DNA of 64,000 nt from Trichomonas vaginalis G3 (lineage: Eukaryota; Parabasalia; Trichomonadida; Trichomonadidae). Below, piece after piece: positions 9,879-19,859 of this stretch. Location of the stretch: contig NC_067208.1 of the NCBI RefSeq assembly GCF_026262505.1, positions 4,783,962-4,847,961 of the forward strand, read 5' to 3'. Positions within the stretch are counted from its first letter, which is position 1; each line of letters opens with the position of its first letter. The notes beneath the pieces were generated by a model. The model did not search any database. It saw nothing but the letters and a program-made list of their open reading frames with translations, and was not told the DNA's origin. Made by a program: the position numbers and the translations under genes.

Positions 9879-10838
9879 ATGTCAAGCCTAGATAAGGATA
9901 AGCATACAAATTTTATACTAAACTTAATGAAAGATAGAGAAACCCTTGTTTATTGGATGACATATTCAATGCGTTCCAATAATTATTACTGGGCTTCAAG
10001 CGCATTATATCTTCTTGGTACTTTAGATCAACTAAATAAAGATGATGCAATAGATTTTTTGATGAAGTGCAAATGTGCAAACGGTGCCTTTGGTGGTAAT
10101 ATCGGTTCAGAGCCAAATATACATAATACACTTTCAGTCATACAAACTTTAATCCTTTACGATCGATTTGACCTGATTGATCAAGAACCTATAGTTAAAT
10201 GGATTCAGAGTTTACAAAAGTCCGATGGATCTTTTACAAATGGGCAATGGAATGAAGTAGATACGAAATTTACATTTTGTGCGCTTGCAATATTAAAGCT
10301 TTTTAATAAATTAGATGCAATCAATTTGGATTCAGCAGTTAACTGGCTAATTTCATGCCAAAATTCCGATGGTGGTTTCGGATGTTTTCCGCACTGCGAA
10401 TCACATTGTGGCCAAGTATTTACATCATTAGCAGCACTTTCAATAGCAAATGCACTAGAAAAAGTAGATTGTACGGCTCTAAGATTATTTTTAACAGAGA
10501 GACAAACAAAAGATGGTGGATTTAATGGCAGACCTGAGAAAGAATCCGATGTTTGTTATTCATGGTGGGCTGGCGCACCATTATCAATATTAGGTGAAAA
10601 AGATAGTATCAATGCCGAATTTCTGAAAGATTTTATACTCTCAGCGCAAGATCCTGATACTGGTGGTATCGCTGATCGTCCTGGCAATCATGCCGATCCT
10701 TATCATACATTTTTTGGTTGTGCTGGATTATCACTGTTTGGATTCTTCGACCTCCCTAAAATTGACCCTGTTCTAGCCTTACCTGTTGAAGTTTTGAAGC
10801 GCCATTTCAGATCATTAGGGGCAGAATATAACAAGTAA
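9879..10838 (+). CDS. RABGGTB: Rab geranylgeranyltransferase (type II) beta subunit
   Basis: This 319-residue protein is the catalytic beta subunit of Rab GGTase, which adds geranylgeranyl groups to C-terminal cysteines of Rab GTPases together with the alpha subunit and REP. It shows the family's repeating prenyltransferase motifs (QKSDGSF, QNSDGGFG, QTKDGGFNGRP, DTGGIADRPG), each an alpha-alpha barrel repeat. The zinc ligands are visible: Asp and Cys in SDVCYSWW (about residues 223-225) and His in DPYHTFFG (about 275). Length matches the human protein (about 330). ATG 9879 follows TCATAAT by a few bases, like a trichomonad initiator. Farnesyl- or GGTase-I beta chains are longer, so type II is favoured. 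No introns are seen. Confidence 0.9.
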   Translation: MSSLDKDKHTNFILNLMKDRETLVYWMTYSMRSNNYYWASSALYLLGTLDQLNKDDAIDFLMKCKCANGAFGGNIGSEPNIHNTLSVIQTLILYDRFDLIDQEPIVKWIQSLQKSDGSFTNGQWNEVDTKFTFCALAILKLFNKLDAINLDSAVNWLISCQNSDGGFGCFPHCESHCGQVFTSLAALSIANALEKVDCTALRLFLTERQTKDGGFNGRPEKESDVCYSWWAGAPLSILGEKDSINAEFLKDFILSAQDPDTGGIADRPGNHADPYHTFFGCAGLSLFGFFDLPKIDPVLALPVEVLKRHFRSLGAEYNK

Positions 10839-10936
10839 TCAACTTAATGGTTGATTATTTGACCATAATTATTGTTTGTGTATTGTAATAAAATCTATAC
10901 TGTTGTTATTTATGAACTTTCCATGTCGATTTTAAA

Positions 10937-10951
10937 AATTTTGGCACTTTT
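10937..10951 (+). promoter_or_regulatory. putative host promoter motif AATTTTGGCACTTTT
   Basis: This 15-mer occurs identically at 43781-43795 upstream of the Myb gene, and in looser form (AAATTTTGTGCTTTTT) at 6518 before the MULE transposase. Here it lies about 210 bases upstream of the kinase ATG. Its role is inferred from position only. Confidence 0.4.
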
Positions 10952-11152
10952 CTTATCCTGATAGATGTAAATGGATAATATTCGTAAATTCGAACCAGTT
11001 ATATGGCAAGAGTATGAGTACTTTCAATTACAGAACGCTCTCGAAAAGTTAATTCAAATTTTTTACATCTCAATTTTTCTTGTTAAAAAATTATTCTCTT
11101 ATTCAGAGTTCATATTTCAAGCTATGAAAAACGGTTTTTTGTTCAGAATTTT

Positions 11153-11159
11153 TCATTCT
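11153..11159 (+). promoter_or_regulatory. initiator-like TCATTCT before kinase gene
   Basis: TCATTCT matches the Trichomonas vaginalis initiator consensus TCAYTWY and lies three bases before the ATG at 11162, giving a leader of about seven bases. This supports that start codon over the upstream small frame at 10971. Confidence 0.55.
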
Positions 11160-11161
11160 CA

Positions 11162-12478
11162 ATGAGGAGGAAGCAGAAAGAGCACGTGATTTCGCTTCCC
11201 ATTGATGCAAAACTTCATGTGCACATTACACTAGATACAAATAGAGTTTACCATAACATTCCACGCTCTATGCTTCCAGCATTTTCAAGAGAATCCGCTG
11301 GCACAGTTATTAACGATTCAAATTTTGATCCTGCCGTTTTACCAAATCAGGTACGTATTGTAAATGGACACAGCATTTCAAGACTTGTCGATGTAGAGCA
11401 CGTCCTTCATGTAACAGTTGATCAAGAAAAAGGATTTGTCGGATTACCTCCAGAACTGGAAAGAGCTGTTAAAGCTAGTGGAATTAGTCATCAAGATATT
11501 ATTAAAAACCCAGAGAACGCCGTTAATGTCATCAACTTTTTGAATAATGGTAATGAAAATCTACCTTTGCCAGTTGCCGAAAATATATCACAAGAACTTC
11601 CACCAGCAGAAAGCGTTATTAAGATTGGAAATCCATTACCTCTTTTACAAGATTTAACTAAAATTGATGAAGGTTCTACATGTACCGTCTATCACGCAGA
11701 ATTTCAAGGAAAATTGATTGCCGTCAAAGAAATGCTATTAACCGATAAGACAGAAAAGGTTTTAATTGATGAAACGAGATTAATGTCAACTATGCACGAT
11801 CCGCATATTATTGAGTTCTACGATGCATACAGAGATGGCGATAAGCTATGGATCTTGATGGAACTCATGGATGGCGGTTCTCTTACAAATATTGCAACAT
11901 TTTGCGAGTGTCAAGAACCGCACATTGCATTCTTCGCAAAAGAAATTCTTTTAGCTCTTAAATACTTACGTTCGCAAAATAAAATACACAGGGACATTAA
12001 AACTGATAATGCATTACTTACATCAGACGGACATGTCAAAATTGCTGATTTCGGCTATACAGTTCAGTTATCGGAGCATAATGACAAGCGCCGATCAATC
12101 GTTGGAACGCCTTATTGGATGGCTCCAGAATTAATTCAAGCAACTCCTTATAATTATAGCGTAGATATATGGTCATTAGGAATTCTGTGTAGAGAACTCG
12201 CAGAAGGTGAACCACCTTACGTTTCTGAACCTCCAATGAAAGCTTTATTTTTAATTGTTTCCAAGGGAATTCCTGAGATATCAAATAAAAAGGAAAGAAG
12301 CCCTGAATTCCTGGACTTCCTCAGTAAATGTCTAGAAAGAGACCCAGAAAAACGTCCAACTGCTGCAGAATTACTCGAACATCCATTTATTAAGACTGCA
12401 TGCCCTATTAAGTTTATTTCTCCTCTTATAAATTTGGCAAAGCAACTTGCCAATAATGAGGATTTCGAAAGTTTTTAA
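11162..12478 (+). CDS. PAK/STE20-family serine/threonine kinase with CRIB-like domain
   Basis: A 438-residue protein kinase. Residues about 77-130 (EHVLHVTVDQEKGFVGLP…) match the PBD/CRIB region that binds Rac/Cdc42 GTPases, including the autoinhibitory-type helix after GLP. The kinase domain spans about 160-418: VAVKE-type lysine (IAVKEM), HRDIKTDN catalytic loop, ADFG, and GTPYWMAPE as in STE20/PAK kinases. It probably links Rho-family GTPases to actin and shape change. The N-terminal 70 residues are basic and of unknown function. The start is supported by a TCATTCT initiator just upstream. The gene is intronless and complete. Confidence 0.9.
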   Translation: MRRKQKEHVISLPIDAKLHVHITLDTNRVYHNIPRSMLPAFSRESAGTVINDSNFDPAVLPNQVRIVNGHSISRLVDVEHVLHVTVDQEKGFVGLPPELERAVKASGISHQDIIKNPENAVNVINFLNNGNENLPLPVAENISQELPPAESVIKIGNPLPLLQDLTKIDEGSTCTVYHAEFQGKLIAVKEMLLTDKTEKVLIDETRLMSTMHDPHIIEFYDAYRDGDKLWILMELMDGGSLTNIATFCECQEPHIAFFAKEILLALKYLRSQNKIHRDIKTDNALLTSDGHVKIADFGYTVQLSEHNDKRRSIVGTPYWMAPELIQATPYNYSVDIWSLGILCRELAEGEPPYVSEPPMKALFLIVSKGIPEISNKKERSPEFLDFLSKCLERDPEKRPTAAELLEHPFIKTACPIKFISPLINLAKQLANNEDFESF

Positions 12479-12741
12479 TATTTGTAAATTATATTTATGA
12501 TTTTACATGTAATTTAAATGTCATTCAATTTCTAATTATGATTTTTCTAACTGATAATTTTAAAACTTCTTTTCCATAGAATAAATCCATAATTTTGAAT
12601 TTCAAATAAATAATTATCAAAAGAAAGCCATCAACTTCCAAATATAAGCTTTAATTCAAATCTATATGATAACTATCAGGTAGAAATTGCTAAATATCAT
12701 TTAGATATGTTAAAAAGTGACATTCTTCAAAAATTTGAAAA

Positions 12742-13665
12742 ATGGCAACTCAACAAAAAGTTTCTTTAGTTGTTGCTTCATATGATCTTCATTATTCAGT
12801 TACTCAGCTTAATGGTCCAGGAAATATTGCTACACAGCATAATGACAGTTACAACGCATTTGGAAATTCGCAAGCTAACAGAATCGTTCCAACAAATGAT
12901 GGCAAGTTTGCTATATGTGCAAATCCACTTATTATTGTTGTTGATCCTAAAGGCTCAAAACTGCAACAATTTAATGGTCATCAGACTAATGTAACTGATG
13001 CTGTTTTCTCTGATAATAACTTCTATACATGCAGTGAAGATAGAACTATTAAAGTTTGGAACAAAACAACAAGCCGTTCAACACTTAGTATTTCAACTGG
13101 ATCTGCTCTCAATGCCATTGCTCTTTTACCAACAAAGACAGCTGTAGTGGTCTGCAATGAAAAAGGTCAGATCGAAATCTACGATATTGTAAAGGGTGAT
13201 CGTCTAGCTTTCATTTCAATCGCCACTTGCCCTGTAAGATCAATGGCTGTCACAAAAGATGGTACCAAAGTATATGCCGCTACTCAAGACGGTCAAGTAC
13301 ATATGTTAAATCTCAAATACGAAAATAAGCAATATGAATTTTCCGAATTCGAAAAGTTCGAAGCTCACAAAGAAATCCCGCTTAGAATTATTCTTTCTCC
13401 TGACGAAACACTTCTTGTAACTACTTCATCTGACTCACAAGTCAGAATGTGGGATGCAGCCACCGGAAAATCCGCTGGAGAATTCACTTGCTCAGACATG
13501 AAGAAGTTTGTTTGGGACGCTGCCTTCACTCCAGACGGAAAGATGCTCTGCACAGCAGGAACAGACATGAGCGCAAGAGTTTGGGATGTTCAAACAAAGG
13601 CTCTTCTTGCACATTACGAGTGGCATAAAAAAGGTATCACATGTCTCAACGTAATCACTTATTAA
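12742..13665 (+). CDS. LST8: LST8-like WD40 protein, TOR complex subunit
   Basis: A 307-residue protein made entirely of WD40 repeats, close to the usual length of LST8 (GbetaL), the small beta-propeller that binds the TOR kinase domain in TORC1 and TORC2. Order and spacing resemble LST8: an N-terminal SYDLHYSV strand like ASAGYDHTVRFW, CSEDRTIKVWN in blade two, KIPAH-like EAHKEIPLR with SPDETLLVTTSSDSQVRMWD, then WDAAFTPDGKMLCTAGTDMSARVWD near the end and a closing HKKGITCLNV. The main alternative is another short WD40 protein such as eIF3i. The stop codon overlaps TAAAA, like the trichomonad UAAA polyadenylation signal. CATTCT lies 21 bases before the ATG. Confidence 0.78.
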   Translation: MATQQKVSLVVASYDLHYSVTQLNGPGNIATQHNDSYNAFGNSQANRIVPTNDGKFAICANPLIIVVDPKGSKLQQFNGHQTNVTDAVFSDNNFYTCSEDRTIKVWNKTTSRSTLSISTGSALNAIALLPTKTAVVVCNEKGQIEIYDIVKGDRLAFISIATCPVRSMAVTKDGTKVYAATQDGQVHMLNLKYENKQYEFSEFEKFEAHKEIPLRIILSPDETLLVTTSSDSQVRMWDAATGKSAGEFTCSDMKKFVWDAAFTPDGKMLCTAGTDMSARVWDVQTKALLAHYEWHKKGITCLNVITY

Positions 13666-14047
13666 AAATTTAATTTTGTTTGTTCATATGTGAATTTGTA
13701 TTTGATTAAAAATACAGCTTATTATTATCTTCAAAGATCTGTTTTTAAGACATATTTCAATAAACAAAAAGAAAATATAAAAAAAATATTCTCTGAAAAT
13801 GAAATTTTCCATTGGTTATAGTGTGAATCTATATGCAATACAATTCAATTTGACTTCTTCATGGTTAGATGTTATAATTCTATGGCATACTTAATATTTG
13901 AAACTGAATTAGCATCAAGCAATGTAAAATTATATTAAAATGATTCTAAATTGGATTGCAAATGTAATGAGCATGAAAATGCAGATGTCTTGCCCTGATA
14001 AATTCTGAAATTTGAAAAATAAAAAACGGAAGATTTGAATTTAGAAT

Positions 14048-14815
14048 ATGCAATCTTTTAGTTTCAGTCGTTCGCCGGTTGTTGCTTCTCCGACAAAAAG
14101 AGTAAGAAGCAATACGAGAACACCTTCGTCGAGAATTTCTGATTTAAGCAAGAGTAATGACTCAACTATTTCTCGATTTTCACCAAAACCAAGTAAACCG
14201 GCCGGTAACAAACAAACAACTCAGGCTCAACCTCCGTCACAACCGAACGTAGAAGAAATTTTAAAAAATCCCTCGGCAAATTCTCAAATTATCGATTTTG
14301 TCAAGAAAACTGCATCTTATTACATTCAAGCTTTAAGTTATAACTATCCTGATATCAAAAATCAGATGAGAAATGCACATTCGAAATTTTTCCAAGATTT
14401 TAATTGCTGGATTAGAAATTCAGGGAAAATATCTCAACGAAAACGTCAACAAGAAAGTGTATCTTCTATTAGAGAATTGGAATCAACGAGAGAAAATATG
14501 CAAACAAATCTTGGAGATTTGCATAAAGAATTATCTGTATGGCGTAGTGTTAATACTAATGTAGAAACGGATTATTTCGTTAAGATTGATAAATTTGATG
14601 ATAATTTTGTTCTGGATCAAGCTGAATTTAGAAATCATATTGCTGTGTTCTTAACTAATCTTGATGCCCTCTCATTGAGTATACACCGAGGTGAAATATC
14701 AATAGAAAACGCAAAGAGGCGCTCAAAAGAGTTATGTGATTATATGATTACTACTTTACCAATAGATCAGAATGAGAAGATTAAGCTTTCCCAGATGTAT
14801 CCTGATGTTGTTTAA
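14048..14815 (+). CDS. hypothetical protein, Ser/Pro-rich N-terminus and helical C-terminus
   Basis: A 255-residue protein that I do not recognise. Residues 1-75 are low-complexity, basic and rich in Ser-Pro and Thr-Pro (SRSPVV, RTPSSR, RFSPKPS), typical of a disordered phosphorylated region. Residues about 80-250 look mainly helical with coiled-coil character around the ESTRENMQTNLGDLHKEL stretch. The pattern would fit a cytoskeletal or kinetochore-type factor, but no domain can be named. The frame is complete, codon use is like its neighbours and the stop is followed at once by TAAAAA, a plausible polyadenylation signal. Confidence 0.7.
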   Translation: MQSFSFSRSPVVASPTKRVRSNTRTPSSRISDLSKSNDSTISRFSPKPSKPAGNKQTTQAQPPSQPNVEEILKNPSANSQIIDFVKKTASYYIQALSYNYPDIKNQMRNAHSKFFQDFNCWIRNSGKISQRKRQQESVSSIRELESTRENMQTNLGDLHKELSVWRSVNTNVETDYFVKIDKFDDNFVLDQAEFRNHIAVFLTNLDALSLSIHRGEISIENAKRRSKELCDYMITTLPIDQNEKIKLSQMYPDVV

Positions 14816-15106
14816 TAAAAATGTTTCTTATGAATAATTAATTATTCTTTTTGATATGAGAGTAACTATATGAATTCACCATAGACAAATCAATTGTTTG
14901 CAAATTATGTAGATCACCCTTAAAGAAAAACAAATATTGAGAATGATAAGGATAATATATTCTCAAAAAGATCTCAATCATCAAAAAATCTGTGGAATAA
15001 ATGAACTTGTGTGTATTTTATTACTGGATTTTTAATCCATGAACTTGGTGTACAGGTAATATCAAATTTTTTGATTTGTTCGAAATAAAGAGTAAAAGCA
15101 TTTATT

Positions 15107-15565
15107 TTAAAGTTCGAAGGCCTTTCCTGGTTCTGCAAGAATAGCCTCACGTTGATCAACAAGGGATTGTATTGGGTTAACACGAGAAGATTCAACGAAC
15201 TCGCCAGCGAGAATAATTTCATCAAGAAGCATATATGCATAATGGAAGCCGAAAATAACATCAACTTCACGAACATTGCCGAAGAAAGCATCAAGTGTTT
15301 CGACATAGAAGTGGATTGCATCGAGCATCATAGACTCGTTGTCATTAACATCGACGCACATAACGAAGTAAAGAGATGCATATCTGTTATAGACAAGCTT
15401 TCTGTCTCTCCATTCAATAAATGTGCAAAAGTTTGCTGGGCGGCTTAAAATTGCGTTAGAAACTTCACGTGTGATTTTATCTTTTGACTTCTTTGTCTGT
15501 GGCTCGTACCACTTTGAAAGACGGGCCTTGCCTTGACGATTGAAAAGGAGGAAGAAATGAATCAT
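15107..15565 (-). CDS. AP1S: clathrin adaptor complex sigma (small) subunit, AP-1-like
   Basis: A 152-residue small chain of a heterotetrameric adaptor complex, which helps select cargo and form clathrin coats at the trans-Golgi or endosomes. The longin-fold hallmarks are clear: MIHFFLLFNRQGKARLSKWY at the start, FIEWRDRKLVYNRYASLYF in the middle, and IHFYVETLDAFFGNVREVDVIF followed by YMLLDEIILAGE near the end. Length is that of AP sigma chains. AP-1 is favoured over AP-2 or AP-3 by the VREVDVIF and LLDEIILAGE wording, but subtype is not certain. ATG 15565 is the first in frame and gives the canonical N-terminus. Complete and intronless. Confidence 0.9.
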   Translation of the reverse strand: MIHFFLLFNRQGKARLSKWYEPQTKKSKDKITREVSNAILSRPANFCTFIEWRDRKLVYNRYASLYFVMCVDVNDNESMMLDAIHFYVETLDAFFGNVREVDVIFGFHYAYMLLDEIILAGEFVESSRVNPIQSLVDQREAILAEPGKAFEL

Positions 15566-16860
15566 ATTATTCGATTAATGTCATAACCGTCACGATTTTT
15601 GGGGGATAAAAAAAATAGAGAAACAATGAGGATACTTCGCATAGCATATGCTGGTTTTCGGTAAGTATTCCGTGAATGTCTAATAAATCATGGGTTATTC
15701 AATGGAATACGAACTCAAAACGTATTCACGCTCAAAAATATGGAGAGTAATATGTGAGCTAATTTAAAATACCAAATTGGGCAGGTATATGCATTCTTCA
15801 AACTCTAATAACTTATCAAATTTATAAAATTCCTACTTGAGATATAATTAAGTAGAAATATCATCTCGATAACAACATAATGATCGGAGTTTTTTATATC
15901 TGCTATTAAAATATGAATTGTGCTAATATGAAATTTTATATTTGAATGGAAATTGTCAATCATATATAAAGTGAGGTATTGCCACTGATGTTTTCGTAAT
16001 GGTTTTGGTAATATTAATGAAATATCATTGTATTTGAACGAAAATTGGTTCAATATCTTTTAAAGACAGCTATCAAATGAAATATTCCAGACAAAAGATT
16101 CTATAGTATTTTTCACAGAATTGAGATATAGTAAATGATTACCTTGTTGTGTAAAATTTCAAATTTATCATCGAAAAGCTAATTTCTATTGAAATCTGCA
16201 TTAAAATCTTGTGATGCATAGGTACAGCATTAACTAGGAATCATTATAAGGTTGCATATTTCAGACATCAATTTTTGAATGGCCTGTTTTTTTTTTCAAA
16301 ATGAAGAATAGTCAGTATCTGTTATATTAACAAGTTTGAATATCCTTTATTAACAAACAATTAACCCTTTCAATTCAGAATTTTAATGTACATTCAAAAG
16401 TTCGGATATTTTTTACATTATTAAAAGTAAAGAAATAATGAATGTTATGATGCGATTTTTTGAATTTTGAATATTTCCTAAACTTTTTATATCAAAGTCT
16501 AAGATATGTTATTCTGCTAGCTGTCATAAAAAATCCATACTCAAAAACGAAATAATAAATGTCATAAAAATTTAAGTTGAAGGTTCAATGTGCTATAAAT
16601 TTTTCCCTACTCGAACACGAAATTGTAAACCAGATTTAGTAGGCAATTATGTTGCATGCTAAGATCAGTCATAATGTAAACCTCTCAATTTTATTGTCGT
16701 GGGAAGTATCTCAATTCCTTCAAAAAAATTGAAAAACTATTTAATTTTAAAAATATAATACTTTTAATTAGTTAAGTAATTGGAGATATTTTTAAAAAAT
16801 CACTTTTGATAATACTTTTGAGAACTTTAATTAAAAAAATATATTCAAAAATATCCAGGA
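15566..16860. other. AT-rich intergenic region without supported genes
   Basis: About 1.3 kb of AT-rich sequence with only short frames. I see no tRNA-like or protein-like signal. It ends at a palindromic hairpin next to transposon D. Confidence 0.6.
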
Positions 16861-16866
16861 TATCAA

Positions 16867-16929
16867 GAGGGAATTGTTCCTTATGAGGTATATAGTTATG
16901 ATGTATACCTCATAAGGAACAATTTCCTC
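16867..16929. repeat. 63-nt palindromic hairpin, left copy (26-bp arms)
   Basis: Arms GAGGGAATTGTTCCTTATGA… and its inverse are separated by an 11-nt loop, with one mismatch. The same hairpin with the same loop occurs at 43249-43311 on the other side of transposon D, in direct orientation. MITE-like. Confidence 0.8.
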
Positions 16930-16937
16930 CTTAAAAT

Positions 16938-17935
16938 GAGAAAACTTGTTCGAAATTGTTTATTGTTATAGACCGAAAATAGATTTTTTCGGTTTTCTCT
17001 TCAAATAATTGAAAGAATGATACTATTATAGGTTTATTATATTATATAGCATATAATCATGCTATAGCCGAAAATTATAAGTTTTGAGAAGATTGAATAT
17101 AACACAAATAAATTTGAATGTAAGTTAAATTGCTTGTTGTTTTTAATAGCTATTTAATGAGAAATCCAATATTGCAAAATTCAAATTGAATGATTGAAAG
17201 AACAGAAAAAGTCATTCTTTTCAATTTCGAATATGTTTCATTGTATTTATAATTATATGGCAAATAAGATATTTAAACTTGATTTTTGAAGGAAAATTCA
17301 CAAAATTGAATAAATTCAAATAATTTTTATTCAAAAATAAACTAGTTATTTGAGTTTAATACTAATTATCTATTCAAACTACAAAGTTTGTAATTTAAAA
17401 TATTTTGTGAGATCAGATTGAATTAATTCAAGGTTCTTTTCAATTAATATTCATGACCATATTACGCATTTTCGAACATTCTAAACCAAATATATAAAAA
17501 TGGGAGACGAATGTTAAATTTGCTAGACATGGGGGAGTTGTTTACCGAGTTTTAGCTCTTATCTCTAACAAAAAATTAATTTTTAAAAAAATGACCGAAT
17601 ACGTTTCACAGCGAGAAAAAATAAAAGGCAAGATAGAATTTTCTAGACATAAAGAAGTTGTTTACCGAGTTTTAGCTCTTATCTCTAACAAAAAATTGAT
17701 TTTTAAAAAAATGACCGAAAACGTTTCACAGCGAGAAAAAAATAAAAGGCAAGATAGAATTTTCTAGACATAAAGAAGTTGTTTACCGAGTTTTAGCTCT
17801 TATCTCTAACAAAAAATTGATTTTTAAAAAAAAGACCGAATACGTTTCACAGCGAGAAAAAAATAAAAGGCAAGATAGAATTTTCTAGACATAAAGAAGT
17901 TGTCTACCAAGTGTCAGCTGTTACTTCTTCTCAAT
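16938..17935. repeat. left TIR of transposon D
   Basis: The outer ~600 bp match 42530-43115 inverted. The inner part (17537-17930) is a tandem array of about three 120-bp units, each with TTTACCGAGTTTTAGC and GTTTCACAGCGAGAAAA. Confidence 0.85.
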
Positions 17936-18321
17936 ACTGATATAAAATAAAAATCTTTATTATTTATTTAACCTTTATTGTTTCATTAAACTTCATTTAT
18001 TTTATATTATAGTTTTATTCTTTTAGCTACTTGTAAAATACTCTAATTTTATATCATCATTTTACCGGATTATTCTTCAGTGCATCGATTGTGTATCTAA
18101 AATAATATCATTATCCTTATTCTGTTTTTTCCAAAATTCTTTTAAATATCTTTTTTGGTTAGATTACTTTCTACTTTTTACTTTTATTTTTTAATTTCAA
18201 AAAAAAAATTTGGTGATTGTTCTATTCTGTTACAATGTGCATTATCATATTCTAATGAATTATTCATTACATACATTTAAAAAAACTTGTTAAAAATGAA
18301 ATTAAAAAATTATGTTTATTA
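17936..18321. other. AT-rich inner spacer of transposon D
   Basis: About 390 bases of T-rich sequence between the left TIR array and the end of the transposase. No gene is seen. Confidence 0.5.
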
Positions 18322-18501
18322 TTACGCTGTGAATGTGTCAACAGCGGTCATGCCTGTATCTGTATCCCATATTTGCCACAACCTTTCTGTATCTGCATTT
18401 GTGTATTTCGGTTTCAGCTGATACATTTGATTTGGCGTGTAATTTGTTCCAGTTAATGGATTAATTAGGAGATCTTCATGCGGTAATTAATACACCTATC
18501 A
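18322..18501 (-). pseudogene. C-terminal remnant of transposon D transposase
   Basis: From 18480 down to the stop at 18322-18324 the minus strand reads a clean ~50-residue tail (HEDLLINPLTGTNYTPNQMY… ending DTFTA) with a MTP/YTP-type motif common after rve catalytic cores. The ~20 bases next to Polinton B (18481-18501) are not open in this frame. It lies just outside the B terminus and is the natural continuation of the transposase at 40561-41392, so B interrupted the gene. Confidence 0.65.
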
Positions 18502-18668
18502 AGTGTACTGTGGCACTGCGAGCCTCCTTACCCATTATATGTGAATTTGACACTTTACAAAACCACTAACGTATATTTTACAACATGAACGCAAAAACTA
18601 ACTTAACCTTAAATATTTACAAAACCACCAACCACTTCACCTCACTAACGAACTCACTAATGAAAAAA
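18502..18668. repeat. left TIR of Polinton B
   Basis: Inverted match to 40394-40560 over about 165 bp, with substitutions and small length differences. The tip begins AG as in other Polintons. Confidence 0.8.
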
Positions 18669-18677
18669 TAAACGTTC

Positions 18678-18962
18678 TCATAAATTTTCTTCTATATCTT
18701 CATCGTCAGTGTTAACCCTATTGTAGTCATACTTGAAGTCATAAAGTTTCTCAAGTTTTGAAATGCATAGTCTTGTTAACTTACCTTCATCATCATAAGT
18801 TTTTATAAAACTACCATGACAATCTTTATACACAGTCAATGTATAATCTACTGGTCTAGGATGAAGTGTAAAGAACATGTTATACTCAGGAAGGAAGAAT
18901 AAATGTTTAAATGTATGTTTGTTATATTTTTCGATTTGTATGAGTTGCTTTTGTTCTGTCAT
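18678..18962 (-). CDS. TIR-proximal unassigned protein of Polinton B
   Basis: A 94-residue open frame with an aromatic-rich middle (FKHLFFLPEYNMFFTL) and an acidic C-terminus. ATG 18962 directly follows the T-rich/TAAATG start signal. Its promoter and first codons are duplicated in inverted orientation near 39880 at the other end of the element. Function is unknown. Confidence 0.5.
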   Translation of the reverse strand: MTEQKQLIQIEKYNKHTFKHLFFLPEYNMFFTLHPRPVDYTLTVYKDCHGSFIKTYDDEGKLTRLCISKLEKLYDFKYDYNRVNTDDEDIEENL

Positions 18963-19135
18963 TTATATAAAAATAAAATAAAAAATAAACTTAAAAATTA
19001 ATGATATCACCACCCTCACACGTATGAAAACATAGCACAAAAATAAATTTAGGTGAAGTGGTGAGATCTCACCTCTTTTTTCACCTGTTTTTTCACCCTG
19101 TTGAATTCATTGCTTTATAACTCTCTTCCTTGGTT
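18950..19135. repeat. subterminal inverted repeat of Polinton B, left copy
   Basis: About 160 bp matching 39735-39896 inverted, including TGATATCACCACCCTCACAC and a GAGGTGA/TCACCTC palindrome. It lies inside the TIR and is separated from it by a gene. Confidence 0.75.
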
Positions 19136-19634
19136 TCTTTTTAGTTGCTTTCTTCACGTCTGTCTCCAACTTGACTGTCTTTCTTCTTCGTCCGTAATGA
19201 TACCAGTTACTTCCACCAGTCAATGGGTCAAATGGTCTTTCGTAAGGGTTTCCATACATTCCATAGGGACCATACGGAAGAACTACTGGTGGAGAAGAAA
19301 CATTTTCTTTAGTTCCATCGAATCTATTTAAATGCATTGTTTCACCTTTCATCTGGTCATTAAAGTCTTTTGCGTGTTTTGCAAACTCATCGTCCTTTCC
19401 TAAAGCATTTTCTGACTCAGTCGCAACCAAATTGGATGCTTTATTTATGAGCCCTATTTTATTTAATCTTAACTTCTTTGCAACCCAGCCTCCAATCTTC
19501 CCTTTATTTGCATCTAATGTCTTCGAAACCCTTCCTCCACTCATTTTATTTACTGTGTCATAAGCTCCAAGTGCTTTTGCTCCAAATGCTAATGCTTTTG
19601 TTCCCATTGCGCCTAAAGCTGCCCAAGCTACCAT
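19107..19634 (-). CDS. basic Ala/Gly-rich protein, possible core or membrane-active virion protein (Polinton B)
   Basis: A 175-residue open frame. The N-terminal ~40 residues are Ala/Gly-rich and hydrophobic (MVAWAALGAMGTKALAFG), the middle is charged, then a Pro/Gly/Tyr-rich stretch, ending in a very basic tail (KKATKKKPRKR). This layout recalls small internal virion proteins of adenovirus-like capsids (pVI/pX type), but only by composition. It abuts the next minus-strand gene and sits beside the minor capsid gene, consistent with a structural operon. Confidence 0.5.
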   Translation of the reverse strand: MVAWAALGAMGTKALAFGAKALGAYDTVNKMSGGRVSKTLDANKGKIGGWVAKKLRLNKIGLINKASNLVATESENALGKDDEFAKHAKDFNDQMKGETMHLNRFDGTKENVSSPPVVLPYGPYGMYGNPYERPFDPLTGGSNWYHYGRRRKTVKLETDVKKATKKKPRKRVIKQ

Positions 19635-19859
19635 TTACATCATATTAAAATCATCTCTCTTCAATATTATCTCATAAAAGTTCTCGTTACTGGAGAAAGT
19701 CAATGAAACATAAGCGTTCTCACGGGCTTCGCCCTCACCGCTTTGCGGTCTATCTAACTTATTTCTTATATCATCTATACGCTTCAAAATGTCTGAACAA
19801 TTGCTAACATCTTCTACAACAGTTATTTCATCATGAATGACCTTCAAGAACAAGCTCAT
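19635..19859 (-). CDS. small unassigned protein of Polinton B
   Basis: A 74-residue open frame packed with no gap between its neighbours. It contains the double mini-hairpin at 19724-19749, which encodes a RPQSGEGEARE stretch much like the insert in pPolB of element A. The rest shows no recognisable domain. ATG 19859 lies next to the stop of the upstream gene. Confidence 0.5.
   Translation of the reverse strand: MSLFLKVIHDEITVVEDVSNCSDILKRIDDIRNKLDRPQSGEGEARENAYVSLTFSSNENFYEIILKRDDFNMM
19724..19749. repeat. double mini-hairpin 4 (B, in gene)
   Basis: GGGC-TTC-GCCC, TC, ACCGC-TTT-GCGGT. Perfect. Confidence 0.75.

Noticed and set aside
10971-11165. 64-residue frame upstream of the kinase
   Set aside because: A TCATTCT initiator lies within it just before the kinase ATG, composition is AT-driven, and it overlaps the kinase start by four bases. 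At most an upstream frame.
15805-16053. 82-residue minus-strand frame in the intergenic region
   Set aside because: Low-complexity AT-driven sequence with no domain, start signal or neighbour context.
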